From an uncultured Akkermansia sp. (GTDB lineage: Bacteria > Verrucomicrobiota > Verrucomicrobiia > Verrucomicrobiales > Akkermansiaceae), in assembly GCA_900766865.1 (NCBI GenBank), contig CAAFXA010000241.1, positions 1-15,555 on the forward strand: 15,555 bases of DNA. The letters are read 5' to 3'. Below are positions 1-7,471 of this stretch, piece after piece. The number at the start of each line of letters is the position of its first letter. Within the stretch, counting starts at the first letter, position 1. Under the pieces are notes generated by a model, which was given only the letters and a program-made list of their open reading frames with translations, was not told where the DNA came from and did not search any database. A program made the translations under genes and the position numbers.

Positions 1-21
1 CTGCGTACGATTTGACCGAAA

Positions 22-840
22 ATGACCAACTCATGCATGGGCGCAGGTATGCTTAGCTTGGAAAAAGAAATGCCGCTTTGGCTGCGACGTCTGATACCCC
101 GGGAACTTATGGACAAGGCTGTGTGCAGCCCGCATGGTCCGGTATTGCGTGTGAGTGGAGAGACGGAGCCGAGGGTGGAGCCCGTGTTTTCTGCTATGGT
201 ATTACCTGTAGATTTGCCGGATGAGGGACGAGTGTTGACGGAGGTGGAGCTTTTTCAGAAGAAACAGGAAGGAGCGTTGCCTCGGTATTGTGCAGCATTT
301 GTGAAATGCAAGAGGGTTGATGATGAGGTTGCCCGGGAGTATGTGCGGGATTTGTTGTCTACGGCGGAATTTGCAGACAATGGGTTTGTGGTATTGCTGC
401 GAGAGGAGCGTGGTGCCACACCTGTAGTGGGTGTCAGCATGTTCAGGCGAGGTGCGGACAATGAGCTTATGCGAATTTGTGTGGTGCCATCATTTCCAGC
501 CCAGATGAAGATAGATGTGCGCAGGTTTTTGCAATTATCTGCTGCCAGTGGGAATATGGAGGATTTCATTTTAGCCTGGTGTGCTGTATTGTGTCGCTAC
601 GATTTGAAGGAAAGTCCCATATTCCGTGGTATGCGATTCAAATGGCTTAATATGATGCATCCGCAAGCCCCGATTAAAGCGATTGTATTGTATATGGCAA
701 GGGTTACTGTTGCGAAGAAATTCCGGAACTGCATCCGTAATTTTGTCGAAAATGAATCCAGCATATTGGCGGATGAAGGCCTGTTGGCCTGCGTTTCTGA
801 AATGGTGGACAATTTACGCCACGAAATCGCAGACTTATGA
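22..840 (+). CDS. Unrecognised protein, up to 272 residues
   Basis: I do not recognise this family. The reading frame is open from 22 to the TGA at 838-840. Starts at 22, 37, 49 or 70 are all possible, and none has a convincing Shine-Dalgarno sequence. A TACGAT box at 6-11 could be a -10 element for the start at 22, but its -35 region would lie outside the window. There is no signal peptide or clear membrane segment, so a cytoplasmic protein is likely. The sequence is mixed alpha/beta in character with scattered cysteines and a basic, helix-prone C-terminal third. Base composition appears more A/T-rich than the neighbouring genes; one 60-base sample counts to 50% GC. It is convergent with the helicase gene, whose stop is 39 bases away. 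The clean full-length frame supports a real gene, although a conserved function cannot be stated. Confidence 0.65.
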   Translation: MTNSCMGAGMLSLEKEMPLWLRRLIPRELMDKAVCSPHGPVLRVSGETEPRVEPVFSAMVLPVDLPDEGRVLTEVELFQKKQEGALPRYCAAFVKCKRVDDEVAREYVRDLLSTAEFADNGFVVLLREERGATPVVGVSMFRRGADNELMRICVVPSFPAQMKIDVRRFLQLSAASGNMEDFILAWCAVLCRYDLKESPIFRGMRFKWLNMMHPQAPIKAIVLYMARVTVAKKFRNCIRNFVENESSILADEGLLACVSEMVDNLRHEIADL

Positions 841-879
841 ATGGCAATCGGCGGAATTAAAGCGTCTATCTTGTCTCCT

Positions 880-2871
880 TTATAGGTTCCACAGTTCGAA
901 AAGTTCCTCGGGCAGAGTGGTGAGGAAGCGTGAAGGCGGGCAGAATTGACTGTCGTAACTGTGGCCGTTGTAGCGGGGGTAAGTGAGGTAGAGCTGGTCT
1001 TCTGCGCGGGTGATAGCCACATAGAAGAGCCGCGTTTCTTCCTCCATGGCGTCCGGGTCACCGCCGGTAATTACCTTGTAGTGGGGGAAGAGGCCTTCAC
1101 CCAGGAAGATGACAAAAACGATTTTCCACTCCAGCCCTTTGGCCTGGTGGATGGTGGAAAGGGTAACGCAGTCATCATCCACAGCAGTGTCATTGTCCAC
1201 TTCGCTCAGCAGGGCAACCTGGCTGAGGAAGCTCTCCAGATCCGGCATATCGGCGAGGGATTTGGTGAGCTGCCCGATATCCTCCAGTCGCTCCTCGTAG
1301 TTATCGTAGGTAGCGCGCATGTGGGCATCCATGTAGTTCTCAACGAGCTTAACGAGCTCTGTGGGGGTGAGCTCGCGCTCCGTCGGACGCAGGTTATCCA
1401 GGTTTGAGAGGAATGCAACCCAGTGCGGTCTGATTGTCGCAGGCACACTGAGTTTCTGCATGATGGTAGCGTAGGAATCCGTAGGGCACTCAGTATCGGG
1501 GTGAGCTGCTAACCAGGCTTCTACTGTAACCAGCCAGCCCTGCCAGAGCTTGGCGGCAGTGGCATCCCCCACTCGGGGAAAGGTACTGACGATGCGGCGG
1601 AAGGCAACCTCGTCCCTGGGGTTTGTGAGCAGGCGGAGCCAGGCTACAATGTCTTTGATGTGTGCTTGTTCGAAGAAGCGGAGTCCGCTGGTGATACGGT
1701 AGGGAATGTGGTTGCGCGAGAGCTCCATTTGCACATCCATGCTATGGAAGTGTGCGCGATACAGCACGGCTATATCCTTGCCGGGAATACCGGCCCCCAT
1801 GAGTTCATCGATACGCTGTGCCACGAAGCGGGCCTCTGTTCGATTGTCCGGGGTGGGGACAACGGCGGGCTTCAGCCTGCCTTCCTCGCGGGCTGGAATA
1901 AGTGTTTTGGCAAACTGCCGGGTGTTTTGGGCAATGGCAGCATTGGATATCTCCAGGATAGCCGGTACGCTGCGGTAGTTGGTCTGGATTTTGAAGACCT
2001 GAGCGTCCGGATAACTGCGGGAAAAGTCAAAAATGTGGTCCACATTGGCCCCTCGCCAGGAGTAAATGCTTTGTGCATCGTCACCCACCACCATGAGCGA
2101 TGTGTTGCCACCGCCGGAAAGCAGGGTGATAAGCTCTGCCTGCAGGGTGTTGGTATCCTGATACTCATCCACAAGCACATGCAGGAAGCGGTCCTGCAGG
2201 TCGGCGCGTACATCTGCGTGTTCCTTGAGCAGTCTCACCAGGTTGGTGAGCAGGTCGTCAAAATCCATGGAGTTGCTCTCCAGTTTGCGGGCACGATACG
2301 CATCAAAGATTTTGCCGATAGTATCTTCAAAACGCTCCAGTTGTGCATAGTCGGAGGAGAGTGTGTCCTGCCAGCTTCGGCCAGTATTAATGGCCAGACT
2401 GTGCAGGCCAAGCAACACCTCCGGCTTGGGAAAGCGGTCGTTTTTGCTTGTTTTGCCGGAGAATTGCTTGACGAGCGCGCGGAAGAGAGCTCGCTGGTCG
2501 TCGCTGTCCAGAATGGAGAAGCCGGGGCGGTAGCCAAGGCGTTCGGCATGGCGGCGCAGCAGGCGGTTAGCGACAGAGTGGAAGGTGCCGCCCCATATCT
2601 GGGAGCTGCTTTGCCCGGTAAGCTGGGTGACTCGTTCCAGCATTTCCCGGGCGGCTTTGTTGGTGAAGGTAAGCAGCAGAATGCGCCAGGGCGCTATACC
2701 GCTGTCCAGCAACCGGGCTACACGGTAGGTGAGGGTGCGCGTTTTGCCGCTGCCGGCACCCGCTATCACCAGTGCGTGCCGGGCATCAGTAGTGACTGCG
2801 GCGTACTGTTCGGGGTTGAGCTCTGCGGCAAAATCTCGCGCGCCGACTGCTGGGCGCAGCGTGTAATTCAT
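880..2871 (-). CDS. UvrD/PcrA/Rep-family superfamily 1 DNA helicase
   Basis: ATP-dependent 3'-5' DNA helicase of the UvrD/Rep superfamily 1A, used in nucleotide-excision and mismatch repair and in clearing replication blocks. All diagnostic motifs are visible in order: Q motif around residues 18-26 (LNPEQ), Walker A AGAGSGKT at 37-44, Walker B region VLVDEYQDT at 232-240, motif III GDDAQSIYSWRGA at 263-275, motif IV QTNYRS at 296-301, motif V TIHQAKGLEW at 573-582, and motif VI RLFYVAITRAE at 614-624. At 663 residues it is about the size of Rep and shorter than typical PcrA/UvrD (about 720-740); it lacks the long C-terminal extension. The ATG shares its bases with the TGA of the upstream OmpA-domain gene (ATGA at 2871-2868), so translation is probably coupled. 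Assignment to UvrD, PcrA or Rep specifically is not possible from sequence alone. Confidence 0.95.
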   Translation of the reverse strand: MNYTLRPAVGARDFAAELNPEQYAAVTTDARHALVIAGAGSGKTRTLTYRVARLLDSGIAPWRILLLTFTNKAAREMLERVTQLTGQSSSQIWGGTFHSVANRLLRRHAERLGYRPGFSILDSDDQRALFRALVKQFSGKTSKNDRFPKPEVLLGLHSLAINTGRSWQDTLSSDYAQLERFEDTIGKIFDAYRARKLESNSMDFDDLLTNLVRLLKEHADVRADLQDRFLHVLVDEYQDTNTLQAELITLLSGGGNTSLMVVGDDAQSIYSWRGANVDHIFDFSRSYPDAQVFKIQTNYRSVPAILEISNAAIAQNTRQFAKTLIPAREEGRLKPAVVPTPDNRTEARFVAQRIDELMGAGIPGKDIAVLYRAHFHSMDVQMELSRNHIPYRITSGLRFFEQAHIKDIVAWLRLLTNPRDEVAFRRIVSTFPRVGDATAAKLWQGWLVTVEAWLAAHPDTECPTDSYATIMQKLSVPATIRPHWVAFLSNLDNLRPTERELTPTELVKLVENYMDAHMRATYDNYEERLEDIGQLTKSLADMPDLESFLSQVALLSEVDNDTAVDDDCVTLSTIHQAKGLEWKIVFVIFLGEGLFPHYKVITGGDPDAMEEETRLFYVAITRAEDQLYLTYPRYNGHSYDSQFCPPSRFLTTLPEELFELWNL

Positions 2872-4352
2872 GACTCGAAGTCCAGGTAAATCTCGGCACG
2901 GCGGTTTTCGCCGCGGATGTAGTCCACTGTCTGGGCTGAGTCGTCTTCCGCATAAGTACGGCGGGGCTGGCTCTTACCGAGGCCGTGGGTGGTAATCTGC
3001 TCGTCAAGAGCGCCGAAACCAACGAGAGCTGCCTTCACAGCCTCGGCGCGTCGCTCGGAGAGGCGCTGGTTGTAGCGGTCGGAGCCTACATCGTCCGTGT
3101 GGCCGGAGATATTGAGCTTGCCACCGGTCTGCTTGAGCAGCTCTGCCACAATCTGCAGCTGGCGCAGAGAGCGGGGGGTGAGGTCAGATTCGTTGAAGCC
3201 GAAGAAAAGGGCCAGAGAATCGCCACCCTTGGGGTTCTTCACGATGGGGAAGTAGCGGCCGCCCTCTTCGTTGGCGCTGTTTTCATAGCTGCTCAGCAGG
3301 GCATCCATGGCAACAGCCTGTACACGCCAGCCGGGTTCGGTGCGTGCAAGCTCGAGGCCGATGTTTGCGGGTTTGGTGGCGCTTTCTGTGACCAGATAGA
3401 CCAGGTACCCGGCAAAGTCATCGTTGGTGAAGGTGTTGCGGATGGGGGCTTCGCTGCGCAGACCGTAGGCGCCTTCCTCGAACACCATGCAGAGACCAGC
3501 TACTGTAGCATAGGAAACCTGCTCGCCGGTAATCATGCTGCAGGCCTTCAGCATATCGCCGCGGCGCACTGCTTCCATGAAGCCTTCGGCTACGGTGAGG
3601 TGGTCGCAGGTGGCATCGAGGGCCGTTTTATCTGCCGGGGCGGTTTTAGCGCTTTCTACAGTTACGATGTCGTTGCGATCAGTTACAACGTCCATCAGGA
3701 TATCGCGATTGCCATCGGCACTCTTCATGCGGTAGCGGGTTACACGGGCGCCATCTTCGCGGCGGCTGTTGCCGACTTCCTCAATCTCACCTGCCTTGTT
3801 GTTCTTGCTCCATTCCAGCAGGGCTGCTGCGGCTTCGGGCGTGAGCTGTCCGCGCTCAACGAGGTAACGGAGTGCCTCCTCCGGGTTTTCGCTGCGGAGG
3901 GCTTCCCTCACGATGAGGGCTGCTTTATGTTCTGCATTGCGAGGCTGTTCGGAGGGGTTGAGAATGAGACGCTCCGGTGTTGTTGTGCCTTCCGTCGCAC
4001 TGGGCTCCTGCTCGTCGGGCTTCGTTGTGGTAGGTTGCTCGGGCTGCGGCTCGGTGGTGGGGGTGGTCTGAGGCTCCGGAGTGGGCTCTGCCGGGGTGGG
4101 GTCCGGCATAGTGGGTTCCGGTGTGGAGGGTTGTTCCGGAGTGGTTGTCTGCTCTGTGGTGGCAGACTCCGTTGTGGTGGGCTTTGCGGGGGTGACCTGC
4201 GGCTGAGTCTCTGTGGTCTTCTGAGCCGGGGTTGCCGTGGGTTTCAGGCTTACGCCGGGGATGAGCCCCTGAGCGATTGCGTAGTATACACCGCCACCAA
4301 TACCGGCGGTGATGAGGAAAGTGGCAAGGAAAAGTATGATACTGCGTTTCAT
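2868..4352 (-). CDS. OmpA-domain peptidoglycan-binding protein with Thr/Pro-rich linker
   Basis: A 494-residue envelope protein. Residues 5-28 form one hydrophobic signal or anchor segment following MKRS. Residues 38-127 are a low-complexity Thr/Pro/Glu linker, probably spanning the periplasm. Residues about 245-355 form a folded domain that looks NTF2-like (GDMLKACSM, then FEEGAYGL, then EPGWRVQAVAMD); this is only a resemblance. Residues about 380-491 are an OmpA C-terminal domain, with SGHTDDVGSD at 416-425 and NQRLSERRAEAVK at 428-440. These carry the Asp and Arg positions that bind diaminopimelate in this family. It is the middle gene of an operon: its ATG overlaps the TGA of the M23 peptidase gene (4352-4349) and its own TGA overlaps the helicase ATG. 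It probably tethers the cell envelope to peptidoglycan. There is no beta-barrel, so it is not a classical OmpA porin. Confidence 0.88.
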   Translation of the reverse strand: MKRSIILFLATFLITAGIGGGVYYAIAQGLIPGVSLKPTATPAQKTTETQPQVTPAKPTTTESATTEQTTTPEQPSTPEPTMPDPTPAEPTPEPQTTPTTEPQPEQPTTTKPDEQEPSATEGTTTPERLILNPSEQPRNAEHKAALIVREALRSENPEEALRYLVERGQLTPEAAAALLEWSKNNKAGEIEEVGNSRREDGARVTRYRMKSADGNRDILMDVVTDRNDIVTVESAKTAPADKTALDATCDHLTVAEGFMEAVRRGDMLKACSMITGEQVSYATVAGLCMVFEEGAYGLRSEAPIRNTFTNDDFAGYLVYLVTESATKPANIGLELARTEPGWRVQAVAMDALLSSYENSANEEGGRYFPIVKNPKGGDSLALFFGFNESDLTPRSLRQLQIVAELLKQTGGKLNISGHTDDVGSDRYNQRLSERRAEAVKAALVGFGALDEQITTHGLGKSQPRRTYAEDDSAQTVDYIRGENRRAEIYLDFES

Positions 4353-5206
4353 TTCTTGAGGAATTGTGAGGGGTTAAGCTGAATAGTGCCCGGTGTGGAT
4401 GGGGCCGTGGTTGTAGAGGTGGGAGCTGCATTTGCAGCTTCAATAATCATGAGGCGGCGCACCTGCTCGTAGGGGTCTGCCATATCCGGCGCCGGATGGG
4501 CTGCTATAAGTTCAGCCGGATTCATGCGGTTCATGGTGCCTTTTGCGTGGTAGCCGGGCATGCCGGCTTCGTTGCAACGGGATTTGATAGCCTCGAAGTG
4601 GAGATGCGCCAGGTAATGTCCATTGGCCGTACCAATACTGCCGATATTCTGCCCGCGTCCTACCAGCTGCCCCGGGCGTACAACGCGCTGATTCAGGTGG
4701 GCGTAAAGCGTCTGGATAATCTCATCGCTGCCGGGCAGGCGATGCGCAATGACAACAACATTGCCCCAGCCTTCGTGCGGAACGCCGCTGTATACAACGA
4801 GGCCGCGAGCGGCCGCGAAGACAGGCTCGCCCATATCGGTATTTTCCCCACCTATTCCGTTAAGGTCCTGGCCGACGTGGTAACCACCACGTTTTTCGTT
4901 CATGGCACCGAAGGGTTGCGCATCATACATCATGGCCATGTTGCGTGTGCCCACCGGCCATTGGAAGCCATCTGCCAGGGGAATGCGCTCCAGCTGGTCT
5001 GCCGTGAGCAGAATGAGCCCCGGTATAAGCGTGTCGGGGCAGTTGCTCAGCGGTTCATTGGCTGCGTAGATGTTCTCTGAGCTGGTTGTGGCACGAGCTG
5101 CTGCACCATCTCCTGTGGCAAAAAGGCAACAGACCGCCACCATCCCTGTGGCTGCCAGCCCCAGAAATGCTAGTTTAAAAGGGTTCCTGTACCATTTTCT
5201 TGCCAT
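4349..5206 (-). CDS. M23 (LytM/NlpD-type) peptidoglycan endopeptidase
   Basis: A zinc endopeptidase that cleaves peptide cross-links in peptidoglycan. From the chosen start (MARKWYR), residues 10-31 form an uncleaved anchor or signal peptide. The M23 fold follows, with its complete metal and catalytic set: HVGQD (His110, Asp114), YAHL (His170) and HLHFE (His201, His203). An active enzyme is therefore expected, unlike degenerate activators such as EnvC. The C-terminal tail is Thr/Pro-rich. I chose the ATG at 5206 (285 residues) because a perfect TATAAT lies 10 bases upstream; that box overlaps the alternative ATG at 5218, which would add MRAR and has only a weak GGAG 11 bases upstream. The frame stays open to 5425, but the extra residues look like untranslated leader. 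It is first in the operon with the OmpA-domain protein, another peptidoglycan-interacting product. Confidence 0.88.
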   Translation of the reverse strand: MARKWYRNPFKLAFLGLAATGMVAVCCLFATGDGAAARATTSSENIYAANEPLSNCPDTLIPGLILLTADQLERIPLADGFQWPVGTRNMAMMYDAQPFGAMNEKRGGYHVGQDLNGIGGENTDMGEPVFAAARGLVVYSGVPHEGWGNVVVIAHRLPGSDEIIQTLYAHLNQRVVRPGQLVGRGQNIGSIGTANGHYLAHLHFEAIKSRCNEAGMPGYHAKGTMNRMNPAELIAAHPAPDMADPYEQVRRLMIIEAANAAPTSTTTAPSTPGTIQLNPSQFLKK

Positions 5207-5216
5207 GCGCGCGCGC

Positions 5217-5245
5217 ATTATACAGGAGGCTCCAATTTTATGCAA
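5217..5245 (-). promoter_or_regulatory. Candidate sigma70 promoter of the M23-OmpA-helicase operon
   Basis: TTGCAT at 5245-5240, a 17-base spacer, then a perfect TATAAT at 5222-5217, ending 10 bases before the ATG at 5206. The predicted transcript would begin about 4 bases before the ATG. The -35 box is poor after TTG, so the -10 box carries most of the support. Confidence 0.5.
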
Positions 5246-5294
5246 GCTTTTATGGAAAAGAATTGTGTGTGTTAAGTCCGGGAGCTTGAACGAA

Positions 5295-5328
5295 CGAGCG
5301 GGAGGGGCCTTTCGGCTTCTCCCGCTCG
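5295..5328. other. GC-rich hairpin of unknown role upstream of the M23 operon
   Basis: A 10-base perfect inverted repeat (CGAGCGGGAG at 5295-5304 and its complement at 5319-5328) encloses a second short stem, GCC/GGC. On the - strand the second stem is closed by a GAAA tetraloop. No run of T follows on either strand, so it is not an obvious intrinsic terminator. It lies between the terminator at 5354-5386 and the promoter at 5217-5245. Confidence 0.5.
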
Positions 5329-5353
5329 AATCGATCAACTCTGAAATTACATG

Positions 5354-5386
5354 AAAAAGACATTGTGGGCTCTCACCTCCACAATG
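5354..5386 (-). terminator. Intrinsic terminator downstream of trmD
   Basis: Read on the - strand: an 8-base perfect stem (CATTGTGG at 5386-5379 with CCACAATG at 5368-5361), a 10-base loop, then TCTTTTT at 5360-5354. It lies about 80 bases past the trmD stop and closes the prfB-trmD unit before the M23 operon promoter. An A/T-only weak stem (AAATCA/TGATTT) immediately after the trmD stop may add to it. Confidence 0.7.
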
Positions 5387-5463
5387 AGCACACTTCTGCG
5401 CTCTCTCACATGGTGAGACACACAAGATGAAGCTTTGTTCAAAGAAAAATCATTTTTTTTGAT

Positions 5464-6264
5464 TTATTCCTTATTTTCGGCGTTCGTCTTGTCGGGGCGT
5501 GGTTTATAGTGAGTGAGGGGTGTGCGTTTTTTCTTCTTTTTGGGGGCAAAATGCTCGGGATGTGCGGCTGCCCAGGCCTCGTAGAGGTCGGGGCGGTTGG
5601 CTTTTGTGCGTGCAATCGCGTGTTCGAGTTTCCATTCCGCCATGGCCTTGTGGTTTCCGGAAAGGAACACCTCCGGCACTTCCATGCCACGGAAGACATT
5701 TGGCTTGGTGTAGGCTGGCGCTTCCAGCAGGCCATTGGCAAAGGATTCTTCCTCGCTGCTGCGGGCATCTCCCAGCGCACCGGGCAGCAGGCGAGCTATA
5801 GCGTCGATAACTACCACGGCGGCAATCGCGCCGTTGGTGAGGATATAATCGCCGATGGATAGCTCCATGTCTACCAGCGTATCAATTACTCGCTGGTCTA
5901 CACCCTCGTAATGTCCGCACAGCACAATGTAGTGCACGTCTTCTCCGGCAATGCAGGGAGCCGCCAGCTCTTCTGCCACGGGCTGTGAGAACACGCGCCC
6001 TTGCGGCGTCATGAGAATGACCTTGGTATTGTCGCGGCGCAGCTCTTCAATAGCCTCGAAAATAGGCTCGCATTTCATCAACATTCCCTGACCGCCGCCG
6101 CACAGGTAATCATCGGTGCGGTGGTGCTTGTCATGCGCCCAGTCGCGCAACTGGTGCGCCCGCACGTCGATAATGCCCTTATCGGCAGCGCGCCCCATGA
6201 TGCTCTGCGAGAGCGGGGTGGTGATAAGCTCCGGAAAGAGTGTCAGGACATCGATAGTAAGCAT
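5464..6264 (-). CDS. trmD: tRNA (guanine-N1)-methyltransferase TrmD
   Basis: Transfers methyl from S-adenosylmethionine to N1 of G37 in tRNAs, next to the anticodon, which prevents +1 frameshifting. This is a SPOUT knotted-fold enzyme acting as a dimer in the cytoplasm. Family motifs seen: DDYLCGGGQGMLMKCEP (51-67), LCGHYEGVDQRV (115-126), SIGDYILTNGA (136-146) and the conserved FRGMEVPEVFLSGNH (191-205). The start at 6264 (MLTIDVLTLFPELI) matches the family N-terminus and gives 266 residues, against 255 in E. coli. The frame continues upstream to 6300, but those codons are translated heptamer repeat and are rejected. No Shine-Dalgarno sequence precedes the ATG. The C-terminus carries an extra Lys-rich tail (about 242-266). 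The stretch SEEESF at 170-175 has Glu where E. coli has Asp169. It follows prfB by 90 bases and is probably co-transcribed. Confidence 0.95.
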   Translation of the reverse strand: MLTIDVLTLFPELITTPLSQSIMGRAADKGIIDVRAHQLRDWAHDKHHRTDDYLCGGGQGMLMKCEPIFEAIEELRRDNTKVILMTPQGRVFSQPVAEELAAPCIAGEDVHYIVLCGHYEGVDQRVIDTLVDMELSIGDYILTNGAIAAVVVIDAIARLLPGALGDARSSEEESFANGLLEAPAYTKPNVFRGMEVPEVFLSGNHKAMAEWKLEHAIARTKANRPDLYEAWAAAHPEHFAPKKKKKRTPLTHYKPRPDKTNAENKE

Positions 6265-6270
6265 GAGGAG

Positions 6271-6346
6271 AATCTGCAATTGATAATCTGCAATCTGCAA
6301 TCTGCAGGGAGTTGCGGGAACTTTGCAGATTGCAGATTCGCAGATT
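6271..6346. repeat. Inverted heptamer-repeat array forming a long hairpin
   Basis: AATCTGC occurs at 6271, 6285, 6292 and 6299, with a diverged unit (AATTGAT) at 6278. Its complement GCAGATT occurs at 6325, 6332 and 6340. The arm 6285-6305 can pair with 6325-6346 over 21 base pairs with one bulged base at 6339. The 19-base loop contains a further GTT/AAC pairing. The array fills most of the 90-base gap between prfB and trmD, starting 8 bases beyond the prfB stop. No T-run follows on the - strand, so simple intrinsic termination is unlikely. Confidence 0.85.
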
Positions 6347-6354
6347 GTGGATTT

Positions 6355-7462
6355 TTACATATTGTGTCGGAGCATGCCCTCGATGTAGGCATCAATGTTG
6401 CCGTCCATCACATCCTGAATGTTACCGGATTCCACGCCGGTGCGCAGATCCTTCACCATTTGGTAGGGCTGGAACACATAGGAGCGAATCTGGTTGCCCC
6501 AGGCAATGTCGCCCTTCTCGGAGTATTGACGGTCGGCCTCAGCGCGCTTGCGGTCTTCCTCGAGCTGGATGAGGCGCGCTTTGAGCATGCGCATGGCTTC
6601 CTCTCGGTTGCGGAGCTGGGAGCGTTGGGTCTGGCAGGCTACGATGATACCGGTGGGAAGGTGGGTGAGTCGCACGGCGGTTTCCACCTTGTTCACATTC
6701 TGGCCACCTTTACCGCCAGAGCGGTAGGTATCCATCTTCACGTCCGCTTCCTTCACTTCGATTTCAATGTCATCGGAGATGTCGGGGGTGGCATCCAGAG
6801 AGCAGAAGGAGGTGTGGCGCTTGCCGGCGGAGTCGAACGGGCTCATGCGTACCAGGCGGTGGATGCCGCGCTCATTCTTGAGGTAACCATAAGCGTATTC
6901 GCCTTCGATTTTGATGGTTACGGAGCGGATGCCGGCCTCATCGCCATCGGTGCTTTCCATAATTTCCGTGTTGAAGCCATGGCGTTCGCAGTAGCGCAGG
7001 TACATGCGCAGCAGCATGCTGGCCCAGTCGCAGGCCTCTGTGCCGCCGGCACCGGCATGGATGGTTACATAGCAGCCGGCATTGTCGTGCGGACCATTGA
7101 GAAGGGTGATAAGCTCGAAGTCCTGCAAACGCTTTACCCAGGCATTGTATTCGGCCAGGGCCTCTTCGGCAATCTCTGGCTCCTCCATGGCCATCTCGAT
7201 AACGCCTTCGATGTCATCCAACCCGCTTTCCAGTGCCCGGAATTCCTCCAGTCGGCGTTTGATGGGGTTTACCTCGGCCATGAGGGCGCGAGCTGTGGCG
7301 GGGTTATCCCAGAAATCGGGGGCGCTCATGCGCTCATCGAGTTCTGCTACTTTCGCTTCCAGTGAAGCCGGGTCAAAGATAGCTCCCGAGCTCGGAAAGA
7401 CGGCTGCGCATGGCCTCCGTGTCAAGCGTCGAGAGATCGATATTGGTCGTCTGGTTCTCCAT
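6355..7462 (-). CDS. prfB: Peptide chain release factor 2 (programmed +1 frameshift)
   Basis: RF2 recognises UGA and UAA stop codons and triggers peptide release. The start is the ATG at 7462, giving [18 protein letters not shown] and onward. After 29 codons this frame meets an in-frame TGA at 7375-7373, inside CTT TGA C. Skipping the T at 7375 continues as [16 protein letters not shown] and gives 368 residues; E. coli RF2 has 365. Visible motifs are SPF in [14 protein letters not shown], which recognises the stop codon, and [11 protein letters not shown], whose GGQ catalyses hydrolysis. The +1 frame is also open upstream to an ATG at 7500, but that start lies inside the promoter and is artefactual. 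The frameshift makes RF2 autoregulatory: low RF2 leads to slow UGA decoding and more shifting. Stop TAA at 6357-6355. Confidence 0.96.
7372..7387 (-). promoter_or_regulatory. prfB: RF2 programmed frameshift site
   Basis: GGGAG (7387-7383) acts as the internal Shine-Dalgarno-like stimulator, followed after CTAT by CTT (7378-7376), TGA (7375-7373) and C (7372). This matches the known slippery core CUU UGA C, in which the P-site tRNA-Leu slips onto UUU. TAT before CTT is shared with E. coli. Here the stop is codon 30, a few codons later than in E. coli. Confidence 0.95.
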
Positions 7463-7471
7463 ACGCGGCGG

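Noticed and set aside
683..949. Second + strand frame overlapping the end of the first gene and the helicase 3' end
   Set aside because: Overlaps two better-supported frames and has no start signal or recognisable sequence.
1660..2889. Long + strand open frame (409 residues) opposite the helicase gene
   Set aside because: It is antisense to a gene with all helicase motifs, has no family resemblance, and follows from the codon bias of the real gene.
2985..4382. Long + strand open frame (465 residues) opposite the OmpA-domain gene, rich in Gly, Cys, Leu and Arg
   Set aside because: Its odd composition mirrors the Thr/Pro-rich linker on the other strand; no start signal or domain is seen.
5247..5275. 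TTAACA-17-TAAAAG as promoter of the M23 operon
   Set aside because: The -10 box is poor, and a perfect TATAAT lies closer to the gene; it could still be a secondary promoter.
6265..6300. Upstream ATG at 6300 for trmD
   Set aside because: The extra residues are translated heptamer repeat and family alignment starts at MLTIDVLTLFPEL.
6271..6346. Heptamer array as a CRISPR array or an intrinsic terminator
   Set aside because: Units are only 7 bases with no spacers, and no T-run follows the hairpin.
6001..7365. Long + strand open frame (454 residues) across trmD and prfB
   Set aside because: It is antisense to two well-identified genes and passes through the heptamer repeats; no domain is recognisable.
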